Notes: a model not told the origin generated them from the letters alone. A stretch of 64,000 bases of DNA from Ceratotherium simum simum (GCF_000283155.1 NW_004454181.1:20213792-20277791), one strand, 5' to 3'; shown: positions 11,116 through 22,779, counted from the first letter of the stretch. Numbers and translations are program-made.

Positions 11116-11119
11116 TTTT

Positions 11120-11265
11120 AAAAAGATCTACCATTTATTGAGTGCTTACTATGTGCTAGGCACTATGCTAAGAACTTAATAGACACAGTCATATTCTAGC
11201 CCCCTAACAACCCCAAGAGGTAGTACAAACTATCACTTCTCCTCAAATCTATATAAAATGCAGTC
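11120..11265 (-). repeat. MIR SINE 3' part, antisense
   Basis: CATTTATTGAGTGCTTACTA, TGTGCTAGGCACTATGCTAA, GAACTTAATAGACACA and CAACCCCAAGAGGTAGTA are the reverse complement of the MIR 3' region. Confidence 0.75.
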
Positions 11266-13025
11266 ATTATCTGAAACACTGTTTCAGTAGTAATTAAAAT
11301 GCACAGGGACATTACTGCCCCCTGGGCTCTATCTCTGCCCTGCCAGACACTCAGCACAATCACCAGGAATCCAATGGGGAGAGATGCCCAGGGGCAAAAC
11401 TCCCGTTCTTGTTCTAGAGCCCCCAGAGAATTCCTCCCAGAACATCCATTAGCCCTGGCAGGCATCACTGGTGTAAATCACCACCCAGCACGCGGTGAGA
11501 ATATAGTTATTATAACAATTGCCACATTGCATGATGCTCCTGCCATTCGGAAATGTAGGTCTAATTAGCTCTAAGCTGTAGAAGATTTGAGTATGGTAGT
11601 TTCATTTTGCCTTAATGCTCGGTGCCTGGTGTAAAATCTGAATTTATTACTCTTTTTTTAATCATTTCTGCATGGCTCAACCAGCCGTATCAAAACTACT
11701 GCATGTTATAGACTTTAAAAAGTGATTCCCTGTAGGCATTTTAAGGTATAGGATCTATTATGGGAAGATATATATTTGACAGCATTCTGTTTATTACTCA
11801 GTTCCGCTACATTGTTCATGAACCCAGTGAAAGATGCTCACAGTGGTAAGTAACACTATTCCAGGAAGAAAAAACGCAGGGCAACTTCTTTAAGTATTAG
11901 AAACAGTGCGTGGTGCAATTACAGGACTAATGGGCAAATGCTTCACATACTCCATCAAGACACTCAAAAACAAGTGACTACTTTAGTGCTACATATCCCC
12001 CTAGATTTTACCCAAAAATATTTTTCCATTAAAAGTAGTGTGTCTCAGCAGTGAATAATCTATGTCGTATTTCTGACCATTTTAAAGAACTAAACCCAGG
12101 TAGCATCATCCCTCCTACCCCAGCCCCCAAGAACAGCTGTTTGGAGATGAGGGGAAGGAAAGACATCCTTGTTATTCGTTCTCAGATTTATTTCTTTATT
12201 CTATTGTGCCTGAATTAGTTCAGCTCTTTTTTCTAGCTATCGAAGGGAGCTGGCTCAAAGAAGTCCCATAGAAAGCCCTGTCTAGGTTAAATTGAACACT
12301 GAGAATGACCCCTGGCACTACTTGCTACCTCTGCTCTGTACTTGCTTGCTTGGCCTCAGTCTCCCCAATTTCTCTCCTTATTTCTGCATTGCTCCCCAGC
12401 CCCCTAGGTTGTGGCTCTGGTCAGCCTCTCTGCTTGGCCCTCAGTCTGGCTTTAGCTCAGGTACTCACCTTAGAGGTGCTCTGTAGCCCTTGGGCTACTC
12501 TCAACCCATCCCCATGGAACCTGAGCCTAGGCCCAGTGCTCCCAGGACCCCACTATGTGGGCTTGGGTTTAGTCAATATTTTTGAGGAGAAGAGGTTTCG
12601 GGTAAAAAGGAAAGTGAACTGAGGCAGGGGGTCCCACTCAGTTCCTGTGCATGTCTTTACCCAACCCCATATAAGGTCTTTGGTGTGGGGTCCTCTCTAC
12701 TGCCCCTCATGAAACTCACTATGGTCTATGAAGCCCTATCCTTTGGAATGGCTGAGTAGGGAGTTGGGGCAAGTGTCATAGGGAAGCTGACCCAGAGCCC
12801 TCACCTCCCTGAGCTATCAAACCAACCAACCCGGGTATTACCTACCTCCAGAACTCTTCCTGTATACAATAATTCTATTGTCCAAACCACTTTCTGCTGG
12901 ATATTCTGTTACATGCCGACAAAGCATCCTGATTAAATCACTAGAAATGTTACAATCTTCCAATCTCAAAGTATACAAATAGGTAGAGTAGAAAGAACAT
13001 GGACTTGACCCTCGGACCTAGATGC
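11266..13025. other. Noncoding stretch, no named repeat
   Basis: Several short open frames (for example 11299-11568 and 12305-12622) show no family signature. The latter is leucine/serine rich only because of pyrimidine-rich DNA. Parts of 11480-12250 are AT-rich and free of repeats I recognise. No splice-flanked exon is evident. Confidence 0.35.
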
Positions 13026-13029
13026 ACAT

Positions 13030-13125
13030 CCTGACTCCCTCAGTAGCTCAACTTCATTTATTGATTTATCTGTCTCCCTACTGGACTGTAGGCCTCTTGA
13101 GGGTAGGGGACATGTCTAATGATTC
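13030..13125 (+). repeat. L2 LINE fragment, left part
   Basis: TTATTTATCTGTCTCCC-like segment (13060-13082), then ACTGGACTGTAGGCCTCTTG and AGGGTAGGGGACATGTCT, the usual L2 3' sequence. The expected continuation appears only after 13400, so the MIR in between probably interrupted it. Confidence 0.65.
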
Positions 13126-13129
13126 TTTG

Positions 13130-13375
13130 TTTGGAGAGAAAAGTGTACTAGAGTCTTTTACAAACTGAAACAACTTGATTGGAATCCAAGCTCTGGCACT
13201 AACTAGTTTTGTGACCTTGAGAAAGTGATTTAACTGCTCTAACTCAAAAAAAAGTAAGAAAAATAGTACCTAATACCTACTTTAAAGAATTGTTGTAAGA
13301 TGAACTGAGATAATCCATGTAGTACTTAGCACAGTACCTGGCACAATGTAAGAATTTTTTTTAAGGCAGTTAATA
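13130..13375 (+). repeat. MIR SINE inside L2
   Basis: GGAATCCAAGCTCTGGCACT, AACTAGTTTTGTGACCTTGA, then TTTAACTGC, TACCTAATACC, TGTTGTAAGATGAACTGAGA and AGCACAGTACCTGGCACAAT. Nearly full-length MIR. Confidence 0.8.
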
Positions 13376-13399
13376 GTATTAGTTTTGTATATATACCAC

Positions 13400-13495
13400 C
13401 TACCTAGACTACATCTTGACATTTAATAAAAATGTTGTTGAATGAATGAGTGGCTGAATGAACGAATAAATTAGTGAATGAATGGATGAGAGAAT
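13400..13495 (+). repeat. L2 3' terminus with GAAT-type simple repeat
   Basis: TTAATAAAAATGTTGTTGAA followed by repeated GAATGAATG words, the typical L2 end and its short tandem tail, here expanded with variants to about 13495. Probably the end of the L2 that starts at 13030. Confidence 0.65.
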
Positions 13496-13499
13496 AATA

Positions 13500-14489
13500 A
13501 CTTTGTTTACGTTACTTTGAGTGTTTCAGGAGGCATAAATCTTGGAGGCTTGAGACACCGAAAATCAATTTGTGGTGTGATTTAATTTTTAAAGTCATAG
13601 ACTTTTCAGCTGCTTTGTATCAAATGTAATGGTTCCTTCTCCATTTTTAAGAACCTCTAGGAGAGATTTGCCCAAAGGCAACGTGTTGCCTTCTTAGGAA
13701 ACATTCTCTTCTTGATCTTGTTCCCAAGGACACAGAGCAGAGATGCCTCCCACTCTCATGACTGGTATCAGTTTTCTCAAGCTGAAAAGCCAGCTCTGAC
13801 TTCTGGGGCTGGGTCTCAGCTGATCCTGCCTATGCCCTCTGCATTACTCCTCTCCATCTCCCGACCTTGGGAAGTTGTTTCAAGTGGTTGGTTGGTAGTG
13901 AGCAGGGACCACAGGGTGCCCTGAGTTCTCAGGGTCAAGAGTAATGGGATAATAGAGAGGAATACCGCAGACCAAGGAGCAATGTCAGAGCCAGAATGGT
14001 ATTCAGGCTTTCGACATCCAGGTACTTAGTAAATATTTTGGAACATCAACCACATGTGGAGCACATGTAGAGGATGCTGTGGAACACCACCCATACTTCT
14101 TCCTCAAGACTGATGCATTCATTCCCACAGTCCCTGAGAATATCGGCTACCAAAGGCTTTAAGCTGAGTTCCTCTCTGAGAATTGCTCTCATCAGAAGAA
14201 AGCTGCCTTGCCCAAGATTTTGCTCCTTCACCAGCAGCAGCCCACATCCAGTAACTGCTAATTTCTGGGGTACAAAGATCTAGCCCCTCGGCCTCAATTC
14301 GGGGCAATCTAACGACTATCCCAGTCCTGAGGCTACAGACTTTGCTACAATTACCAGTCAATTCTACATCTACCTCCGCCCAATCCTCCTTCCTCACTCC
14401 TCACAGGTATTGCTCCTACAAACATGTCCCAGGACATCTCCTGCACAACAGTCCCAGAGTCTGTTTCCAGGAAATCTGGCCTAAGACAG
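13500..14489. other. No recognised feature
   Basis: No exon and no repeat named. Open frames on both strands at 14046-14397 overlap and have no domain signature. Confidence 0.4.
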
Positions 14490-14985
14490 AACCGTTTTAG
14501 GTGCCAGAGATACAGCAATGAACAAAACAGAATGCTCTAGGGGTGGGAGAGAGGGGGGTGAGAGAAACAGAAACAAATAAAAATATTTCAGGTAATGATA
14601 AAAGCTATGAAGACAGATGAAACAAAGCAAGAAGAATAGAAAATGAAGGGGGTGCTGTTTTCAACAGTCTCGTCAGCGTAGGCCTCCTTGATAAGGGGCA
14701 TTTGAGCAGAGACCTGAATGAAGTGAGTGAGGTAATCAACATCTGAGAGAAGGATATTTCAGATGGACAGAAGACGAAGTACAAAGACTCTGAGGAGAAG
14801 ACTTAGTGTATTTGCAGAATAGTGGGAAGTCAGAGTGGCTGGAGAGTAAGAAAGGGGGAGAATAAGTTATATGATATGTTTTTAAATGATTATTCTGGCT
14901 GCTATGTGAAAAACAGATTGGGGCAGGGAGCAAAAGCGGAAGCAGAAAGACCAGTTAGGAAGTTAATGCAATCATCAGATAAGAG
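14490..14985 (-). repeat. L2 LINE, antisense (outer part)
   Basis: Reverse-strand L2 in order: AGATACAGCAATGAACAAAA, ATTTGAGCAGAGACCTGAAT, GAAGTGAGTGAGG, GAAGGATATTTCAGATGGAC, GATTATTCTGGCTGCTATGT and AGAAAGACCAGTTAGGAAG. It stops near 14985 and resumes near 15780. Confidence 0.8.
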
Positions 14986-14989
14986 ATAA

Positions 14990-15775
14990 CCAGACCCAGA
15001 TAACCAAAGAATCTGAGCATCTTTTTATATGCAAATCTGTAAGTTATGCAAGAAAAGACACCTATGTACATATGCCCCCAATTACTTGAATGTCCAGGTC
15101 CCCTTTAAAAAGATTTCCACTTGTTCACCAACCCAGAAGCTCTCTGAACCTTGTCTTTATGAGTTTATATGGAGGCTTTCTTACATAGGCATGATTGATT
15201 AAATCATTCGCCATTGGTGATTGAATTCAATCTCCAGCCCCTCTCCCCTCTCTGAAAGTCAGGGGGTTAGGACTGAAAGTTCCAACCTCTAATCGCATGG
15301 TTGGCTCCACTGGCAACCAGCTTCCACCCTTAGATGTATCCCAAAAGTAAGCTCATTAGCATAACAAAAGACACCTTTATTGTTCTCTTCACTTAGGAAA
15401 TTCCAAGAGTTTTAGAAGTTCTGTGCCAGAAACAGGACAAAAACCAAATACAGTCATGCGTCACTTAACAATGGGGATACTTCCGAGAAAGGCAGCGTTA
15501 GGCGATTTCATCCTTGTGTGAACATCTTAGAGTGCACTTACACAAACCTACATGATATAGCCTACTACACACCTAGGCTATATGGTACTCATATGGGACC
15601 ACCGTCACATACGCAGTCTGTCATTGACTGAAATGTCATTATGTGGTGTTTGACTGTATATATTTCTCATCATAAATCATAATGTCACACCCATCTACCC
15701 TCATTTCAGAAGACTGTCAGCTGAAGGGAACTGCTTTCTCCAGAACTGAGTTGTCCATCAAAGCAGGTATTTAAC
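14990..15775 (+). repeat. LTR-like repeat inserted in L2 (unnamed)
   Basis: Contains GAAGCTCTCTGAACCTTGTC, TTACATAGGCATGATTGATT, AATCATTCGCCATTGGTGAT, TTCCAACCTCTAATCGCATG and AGGAAATTCCAAGAGTTTTA. I know this series from a common ancient mammalian LTR-like repeat but cannot name it. It separates two parts of one antisense L2 and is itself interrupted by a DNA-transposon MITE at 15451-15656. Left and right edges are approximate. Confidence 0.55.
15451..15656 (+). mobile_element. Tigger-type MITE (MER2-like)
   Basis: Begins CAGTCATGCGTCACTTAACA and ends with TGTGGTGTTTGACTG, so the outer ends are inverted repeats (CAGTCA...TGACTG). It is flanked by TA on each side (15449-15450 and 15657-15658), the target duplication of TcMariner/Tigger elements. 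Internal words TACACAAACCTACATGATAT and CACACCTAGGCTATATGGTA fit the MER2 family as I remember it. Shortened internally compared with that family. No transposase. Confidence 0.8.
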
Positions 15776-15779
15776 CAGA

Positions 15780-16530
15780 GACCCAAGGACATAATAGCTG
15801 CAAAGGTGGTATGAAGTAGTCAGATTCCAGATATATATTTAAGTAGTGCAAAAAAATTTGCTGATGGATTAAATATGGTTTTGAAAGGAAGGAAGGAATC
15901 AACAATGACTCTAAGATTTAGTCTGAGCAACTAAGATAAAAGATACTATGGGGAGAAATAGGTCTAAGGGATAAAATTAAATTGTTAAATTTTAAGCATG
16001 CTAAATTTGAGTCACGTATTAGACACTTAAATAGAGCTTTGAATAGGTAGTTGGGGGTCTGGAGTTCAGAAGAAAGGCCCAAGCTAAAGATACGAATTTG
16101 GTCAATGTCAGCATACAGATGGTATTTAAAGCCATGAGATTGATGAGTTCACCAAGGGCGTGAGTGCAGACTGAGAAGTCAGGGTCCAAGAGCATTCTAG
16201 TATTTAGAAATCTAGATGATGAGAAGGAACTAGGTAAGGATATTGAGAAGGAACAACCACGAGGTAGGAGGAAAACCAAGTGAGCATGGTGTCCTGGAAG
16301 CCAAGTGAAGAAAGTATGTTAAGAAAAAGAGAGAGATCAACTGTAATAGATTGAGCAAGATGCAGCCTAAGAATTAACATCTGGACTTGGTAACACGGAA
16401 CTGAGTCACCGGCAACTTTGGTAAGAGCCGTTTTTGTCAGTAGTGGGGATGAAAGCCTGCACGGAATAGTCCATGAGAGAACGGCAGGAGAGGAACTGCA
16501 GTCAAATGACAGGATTGCCTGGAATTTTGT
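15780..16530 (-). repeat. L2 LINE, antisense (continuation)
   Basis: Resumes the L2 interrupted at 14985: AGTAGTCAGATTCCAGATAT, TTTGCTGATGGATTAAATAT, GACTCTAAGATTTAGTCTGA, TAGTTGGGGGTCTGGAGTTC, TTAAAGCCATGAGATTGATG and GTCCTGGAAGCCAAGTGAAG. The order follows the L2 reverse strand. The antisense open frame at 16019-16279 lies in it but is too short and diverged to be functional. Confidence 0.8.
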
Positions 16531-16839
16531 GCGAAGACTCTGAACTTAAGCAAAGAGTGCTGTGCTCAATTAGTGATGTTGGCCATGAGTATAGGACAGG
16601 CAAATAGTGATATGTATGACACATAGTTACAATTCTGTTCCAGGATATCTAGAGGCTCATTTCATATTTTCCATACACCTTTTTATGCTATAATCCATTT
16701 AAGGTACTCACTAACAGTTAATTTAATATTGTTCCAATAAGCTCCTGGTTTTTTGATGTAGGGGCGGAAAACTTTTCCCTTCTTCCCTTCTAGGTCCTTT
16801 GGCTGGTCTAATAATTAAATTGATCTAAATAATTCCATT

Positions 16840-17290
16840 AAATAAATCTAAATAAATAGATTAAATTGATCAGATTAACAGAAGAAAAACAAATTTCTTA
16901 CATACGGGAGTCCCAAAAACAGTCAGGCAATTGAGGCTTATATGCCATCCTGAGCTAGAGAGAAGGAGGTAGGAGTCTGGGGCTTCAAAGGGGAGGAAGA
17001 CAGATCACATGAAGATGAGCATAGCAGATCATTGGTAAACAAATGTTTGGCACGCCATGCAGATAAGTCTTTCTGATATAAAAAGTTACCTTTGGTATTA
17101 GCTCTCTTCCTGGTACAGCCCCTCTATCTAAATTCCTTCAGGCAGTTAAATGCTAGGTGAACAGCTTCCTGAGTCTGTTTGGTCTCCATCATCTTCAGCT
17201 CGAAATAATCCACATGCCAAAGTGGCATATTTTGGGGTGGCGTATTCTGCTCCACTCATCAACATCCAGGTACTCTCGAATTCTATACCC
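16840..17290. repeat. Possible LTR-like repeat
   Basis: ATACGGGAGTCCCAAAAACA, CATGCCAAAGTGGCATATTT and TGGGGTGGCGTATTCTGCTC resemble endogenous retroviral LTR sequence. No gag, pol or env similarity is seen and I cannot set boundaries or name a family. Confidence 0.3.
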
Positions 17291-18239
17291 TAGTTGAATA
17301 GTTTTAAACCAGTTTCCAGTGTACCATGTAAAACAATTTATAAGATACTGCAGTATCCTGAAAGAACTCTGAATGTCTTAAAAAGATACCACATCTCTCT
17401 GCATTACTAACTCACTAAGCAAAGGGGCTTAGAAAGGGTAGGAATTTCAACATTTGGCTGTGTAACGCATACTTGCATTTCCTGTCTCCATTTTCCCTGG
17501 GAGTCAGGACTAGATACTACAGATTTCTACATATGTATCTCTTTTAAGAGTTATTCTGGTATCATCGAAGGCCAGATGAGGCCGCTTTATCAAATGGCCA
17601 CAATGTACAGTAAGAGAAACTAGTAGGAACAGGAGGTGCACAGAAATATTAAAATTTAATTCAATGGCCAACCGATTCCCAATAAGACCACACATGCTTC
17701 AAGTTGTGTGTTTTATCCTAGTCTCCAAAAGCAGTTCTTTAGTACTCACTCTCCTGGGAAAATATTTCCTAGAAGAGTGCAAGCTATGGTTTTCAAAAGT
17801 CAATTTCCCTTTAAATTTGCATGTCTGCATTCTAACACACAACTTCTCAGAGTTGGAAAGTGTCTTAAGAGTTATCTTGTTCAAATATCTAGCCTCTGTG
17901 TGAATGAATCCTAGGACCACTATCCCTGACAAATGGCCCTCGGATCTCTGGTTAAACACCTCCGATGATGGACAACTCACTTCTTCCAGAGAAAGCAGTT
18001 CCCTCCAGCTGTCAGTCTTCTGAAATGAGAGTTGAAGGGAGACCTGGACATTTAAATAACTGGGGGAATATGCACATAGGTGGGTGTGTTTTCTTGCAAC
18101 TTACAGGTTTGCATAACAAGATGCTCAGATTCTTTGGTTATCTGGGGCTGATTTATTCCGATGCTTCTCTGACTTCTGAGGCTCCAAGACAGAGCAAACA
18201 TTCTTCATTTGTCAACTAAATGCCCTCCAACTATGCTCA
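17291..18239. other. Noncoding, one possible old SINE/LINE remnant
   Basis: Around 17850-18030 the words AGAGTTGGAAAGTGTCTTAA, AACACCTCCGATGATGGACA and ACTCACTTCTTCC resemble a very old dispersed mammalian repeat. Several small open frames overlap on both strands (17664-17980) without any domain. Confidence 0.35.
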
Positions 18240-18960
18240 GACTTAAGAGGGTTCCCATTAAAGTAAACTCAGGGCTGTCTGATTTTTTAATCTCTTTTGT
18301 TCCTGGGCTAGCAGAGAGGCATGTGGTTGGGAGGGTGGAGGGACAACTGGAATAACGACCTCCTAGTTCTCTAATTACGGCACCAATAACCCCCTTTATA
18401 TTCTGGTGTTTTGTAGCATGTTTATGATTTTGTCTTATTTCATCTTAAAGGCTGAACAAAAGCTGACTCCAATTGCTACAAACTCACAAGGTCCCAGCCA
18501 CAGGCCTCAAGCAAGGAAACAAATAGAATGCATGGGAACCCAGTTTCTCAGAATAAATATGACAGTGGTGTAGAGTCCATATTTCTCAGGAAAAGGGGGA
18601 TATTTCAAAAGTCTCCAGGGTGCCCTGTCAAATGAGGATCGTCCAGGACCCAGGCAATTGTCATTTTTCATCCTTAGTGGAATGTCATACGGATTCTGTC
18701 CTTCATTTATGCCTAAAGATGGATTGCCAATTGTTTAAGCCTGGCGTTTTTAATTAATTAGGTCTCTGCCACCAAAGCTTTAAGTGAAGTCATTTAATTT
18801 AGACTTTGCTTAGTGGGCTATAGAAAATCAGTATTTATTATTATTTTTTGTTTTTATTTTCCATATGACTCAGCCAGTCAAGGAGAATAGAGGTTTGAAA
18901 TTTTACAAACCTATTCCCCATAAATAACAGAAAGCATTAGATCTATTGTCAGGAGTGAGC
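18240..18960. other. Repeat-free AT-rich block, candidate regulatory DNA
   Basis: No repeat recognised. It includes a CTCTAATTACGGCACCAATA patch (18369-18388), a TTTTTAATTAATTAGGTC patch (about 18748-18765) and ATTTAATTTAGAC. TAAT-rich, low-repeat DNA of this kind is often conserved around developmental genes, but conservation cannot be seen from one sequence. Confidence 0.3.
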
Positions 18961-19689
18961 AATTTTGTAACTCAGGCCTCGGTATGTCCAGAGCAGGCAA
19001 AGAAAGAGCAAGAAAGTAAAACACAAATTTTGGCTTTTTCAACCTGCAGAGAGATGGGGTAAAGAATGTGTTTTAGTTCATCTATGGATTCTAAATGCTT
19101 ATTTATAGACTCAATATCAAAATGACATTCTCTTTCATTCTGGAAAAAAAAGTTTGGTAAGGAGTGATATATTTTTAAGGCCAGCAAGGAAATCTGGTTA
19201 TATCCATCATTACCCTTAGTTAATGACTTACTTGTAAGTTAGCAGCTGCTGTGGCCAAGGAAAGGTACCTGGTTTCTAACAGCAGTACCTCATTGCTAGT
19301 TAGTGTGAGAGAATGAGAGGAATCATGGCCTGCCTCAGGGCCATGTGGGTGAGTGGACCCAGCTTGAAAAGATGTGCTTTTCTTCAGTTACCCAGAATGA
19401 CTGCATGTCTCTCCTTGGAAGAACCCTAAAAAAAGAGCAGTGGAGTACCGGGTTACCCTAAAACTGGACAGAGCCAATTTGAAAGAAGGGTTATAAGGAA
19501 AGCATTTCCAGGGCTCACATTTCCTTGGAAAAGAATATAAAATATAATTTTGATGGCAAAACACCAATTCATTCATTGCTAACCTAACCATTGAGCAAAA
19601 AGAAAATCTTGTGCCAGTATGATTGAGGCATTCTCTTCCTGCTGTCAAGCCACATGGAAAGCCAGATGTGGGGATCAGAAGGGGCTTGG

Positions 19690-19902
19690 GGCTGGCCCCG
19701 TAGCTTAGCGGTTAAGTGCTCGCACTCCGATGCTGGCGGCCTGGGTTCGGATCCCGGGTACGCACTGACGCACCGCTTCTCCAGCCATGCTGAGGCTGCA
19801 TCCCACATACAGCAACTAGAAGGATGTGCAAATATGACATACAACTATCTACTGGGGCTTTGGGGGAAAAATAAATAAATAAATAAAATTATTAAAAAGG
19901 GG
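19690..19902 (+). mobile_element. ERE SINE, tRNA-headed, variant body
   Basis: Starts with the GGCTGGCCCCGTAGCTTAGC head (A box region), then GGTTCGGATCCCGGG (B box region), followed by a body with ACATACAGCAACTAGAAGG and CAACTATCTACTGGGGCTTT, and ends in an (AAAT)n tail. A direct repeat, GGGGCTTGG, at 19681-19689 and 19903-19911 marks the target-site duplication. Its body differs from the EREs with the duplicated GAGGAAGATTGG unit. Confidence 0.93.
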
Positions 19903-20329
19903 GGGGCTTGGAGGGGTCCATGGAGCTCATGGAATCAGAAGAGAAAAGACTGGATAAATGGGATCTTTAATAGCACCTATCTGACAGTGACAAAGATCTT
20001 GTCAATTGGACCATAAATTTTCAAACCCCTTCAGCTAGATAGAACTCCTTACATTCATCGCCACACTAGCCCTAACCTGCCACTGGAATCAAAAATAAAG
20101 AGATGCAAAACTAAAATCAAGATTCTCCCACTAGTCTTTAAGTAGTACATGGAGAGTTTGGCTGCTTCCTTTCTGGAAGGCAGAGCCTGATTTGAGGCAG
20201 GGAGATAGCCAAATTCAGAAGCATAAGCACTGACCCATGTATTCAGAACATTAAAGACACCAGAGATATAGGTTAAAAATGCAATCCAGCAACCCACCAA
20301 TTTATGCTCAAGTCCTTGAATTTCTGATG

Positions 20330-21160
20330 ATATTTTTAAAAACTAATTGGTTACCTTCAGAGGATGATCAGAAACAATTCATTATCCTTATAGTAAATAA
20401 AGAAAAAGAATCAAGCATCTCCTACATGAACCATACCACCGGGTAATCAAAGAGTAGATGAGGGGAAGCATCCGTTTATAAGTTTTCTAGCTAATAAATG
20501 AAAGGGAAATGATAGAATTATATATCACCATTTAGCAATTCCCAGTGAACTAATGGATCCAGGCATTGAGCATTGGCTGATGTTAACATCAAAAAAAAAA
20601 AAAAGAGCAAAAATCAGACATCATGTGCCTCCAGGTGAAAGAACTCAATACCACCCAGCAAATGGATTAAACTTGAATCTAATTGGGTCTCTGAATACAG
20701 CTCCCAACTTTCAGAAAATACAGAGGACAGAGGAACATATAGAACTGTACAATGAGTGTGCACTCAGCAACATCCATATTGTAGGAAAACTCTACAGGTC
20801 AAAACAGAGTATGAGGAAAGGAATGTATGAGGAACTCGTAGATTAAAGGAGACTTGAAAGGCATGTCAATTATTTTAATGGGTAAGACTAAACTGGAGTG
20901 TCTAGGAACGCTCACTTGAATAACAAAACTATAAAAGACGCAAGGAAGTGATTGCTATACAAGTTAGGATGGTGGTTACTTTGGGAGAAGGGGAGGGGTG
21001 AGACTGGATGGGGCACATAGCCTTCTGGGGTGACTGGCTAAGTTTTATCTCTTGACCTCAATGGTGGTTAGAGGGGTGTTGCCTTATAACTCATTAAACT
21101 CTACAGCTATTTTGTGTGACTTCTTGTTTCTGTGTTTGATTTAATGATAAAACGTTTGCA
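20330..21160 (+). repeat. Old L1 (L1M-type) 3' UTR
   Basis: Noncoding 3' region of an old L1: TCAGAAACAATTCATTATCC, AAAAGAATCAAGCATC, ATCATGTGCCTCCAGGTGAA, GGTTACTTTGGGAGAAGG, CCTTCTGGGGTGACTGG, TCTTGACCTCAATGGTGG and a final AT-rich end. An A-run lies at about 20591-20604. The open frame 20553-20846 is within this UTR and not a gene. Confidence 0.65.
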
Positions 21161-21350
21161 AAACGAGCAATCGACTCTTCCTCTTTTCTCTTTGGTTTTG
21201 TTTCATGGGTACCTAGGCCTGAGGAAGACTTCTTATCCCATATAAGAGACTCAGCCAATCATTCTAACACTGCCCAATGTCAAGATATTTTGGAACAGCT
21301 GTGTGAGGAGCTATGTCCATTTCAATCTAGTGATTTAGATCTGTCCTTGA

Positions 21351-21607
21351 GGGGGCCGGCCCCGTGGCTTAGAGGTTAAGTGCGCGTGTTCCGCTGCTGG
21401 CGGCCCGGGTTCGGATCCGGACGCGCAACGACGCACCGCTTGTCCAGCCATGCTGAGGCAGCGTCCCACATACAGCAACTAGCAGGATGTGCAACTATGA
21501 CGTACAACTATCTACTGGGGCTGTGGGGAGAAAAAGGGAAAAAAAAAAAAAGAAGAGGATTAACATGGATGTTAGCTCAGGGCTGATCTTGCTCACAAAA
21601 AAAAAAA
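21351..21607 (+). mobile_element. ERE SINE, well-preserved variant-body copy
   Basis: Head GGGGGCCGGCCCCGTGGCTT, B-box region GGTTCGGATCC, then ACATACAGCAACTAGCAGGA and ACTATCTACTGGGGCTGTGG, an internal A-run, a final AGCTCAGGGCTGATCTTGC and an A tail. A perfect 12-bp direct repeat, ATCTGTCCTTGA, flanks it at 21339-21350 and 21608-21619. Low divergence in head and duplication suggests a fairly young insertion. Confidence 0.95.
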
Positions 21608-21619
21608 ATCTGTCCTTGA

Positions 21620-22779
21620 ATGACACCTCTAGGGGCTACTCTGGCCCAAAGCAACATTTCTAAGGGGCCCTCCAGGAATACAAACCCAACTCAGGAGCCC
21701 TAGAGGCTTTATTTCCTAGTGGTGACGAATAGAACTGGTAGCTTGAGTCATTCTCTTTCATAGTCATCCATCCTATGGAACAGAGTGTGGTGGCAGTGTA
21801 TCTACTGGGAAAAGGAGGGTGACTTCAGCATCCCAGCACATTATCAAGATGAAAAAATTATCTCTTTACAGTCAGTCAAGAAATTACACACTGTTTAGGA
21901 CTCTCACTCTCAGTTATAACCAGTGGCAAAGCTACAAACAGTTCATAAAAGCCTTCCAGGGCATGTAGCAGGGTGGAGGAGGTTGTTGCTAAAAGTATCC
22001 TGAAGGACAAGGGAGACAGGATGATTTCAACTGTATCAATTTTTGCATATCCCTATCCAGCCCCTTTTCACTCCCTGAGCAGGCCTTGGCTACATATGTG
22101 TCTACCTGGCCCAATAAAAGAAGAGCTTTGGCACTTTCCTCAGATGAGCCCATCTCATTCCCAGGCAGTTTGCAGCCAATGCCTGAAAACAGGAGACCCG
22201 GAGCCTTGAAAGGAGAAGTGAAGACCTCAGCTTCTATCCCATGAGGTCTACCCATTCGGCTTTGTAGCTCCCCGCCCCCAAATTATTTCTATTATTTTTA
22301 ATAATGATGATGATAAATTATTTCTGAAGTTCATGGCTCAAGAGCACTTGGGACTGGCTTATATTAAATTGGCCAGTAAAGCTCCTTGAGTCAAGGCAAA
22401 TTGTGAGGGGATGCAGAGATTTGGGAGAATGCAGCATAGGAGAAAAGGGAGCTATTGGAAAAAAATCTCCAAGCACAAAGCACTTTATAAGTCTTCAAAG
22501 CACTTTTGAAGTCAAGCTGATATGTAACTAAAAGCTAACGAAACTGCACATATATATCCCTCACTTAGACTGCATTCACACTGGGCATGTAAAATCCAAG
22601 ATGCAAGGTTTTACGGGAGCTAGAACCCATAATAGATCTGCCTGTCAGGAAGCTGATGAGACAAGACTTTTGATGACCTAAGCTAGTGGCACCCTGGGGC
22701 ACAGATAATAGCTCTGCTCCACCCAAGGCCCTGTAAGAAAATCTGAATTTCATTCCTTCGAGGACAAGGTCCATGGACT
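21620..22779. other. No recognised feature
   Basis: No exon or named repeat. A direct repeat of AAATTATTTCT occurs at about 22280 and 22315, around a short ATG/ATT-rich run. Small overlapping open frames on both strands carry no signature. Confidence 0.4.

Noticed and set aside
19690..19770. tRNA gene (A and B box like segments)
   Set aside because: These are the tRNA-derived heads of ERE SINEs; no cloverleaf can be completed and each is flanked by SINE body and target duplications.
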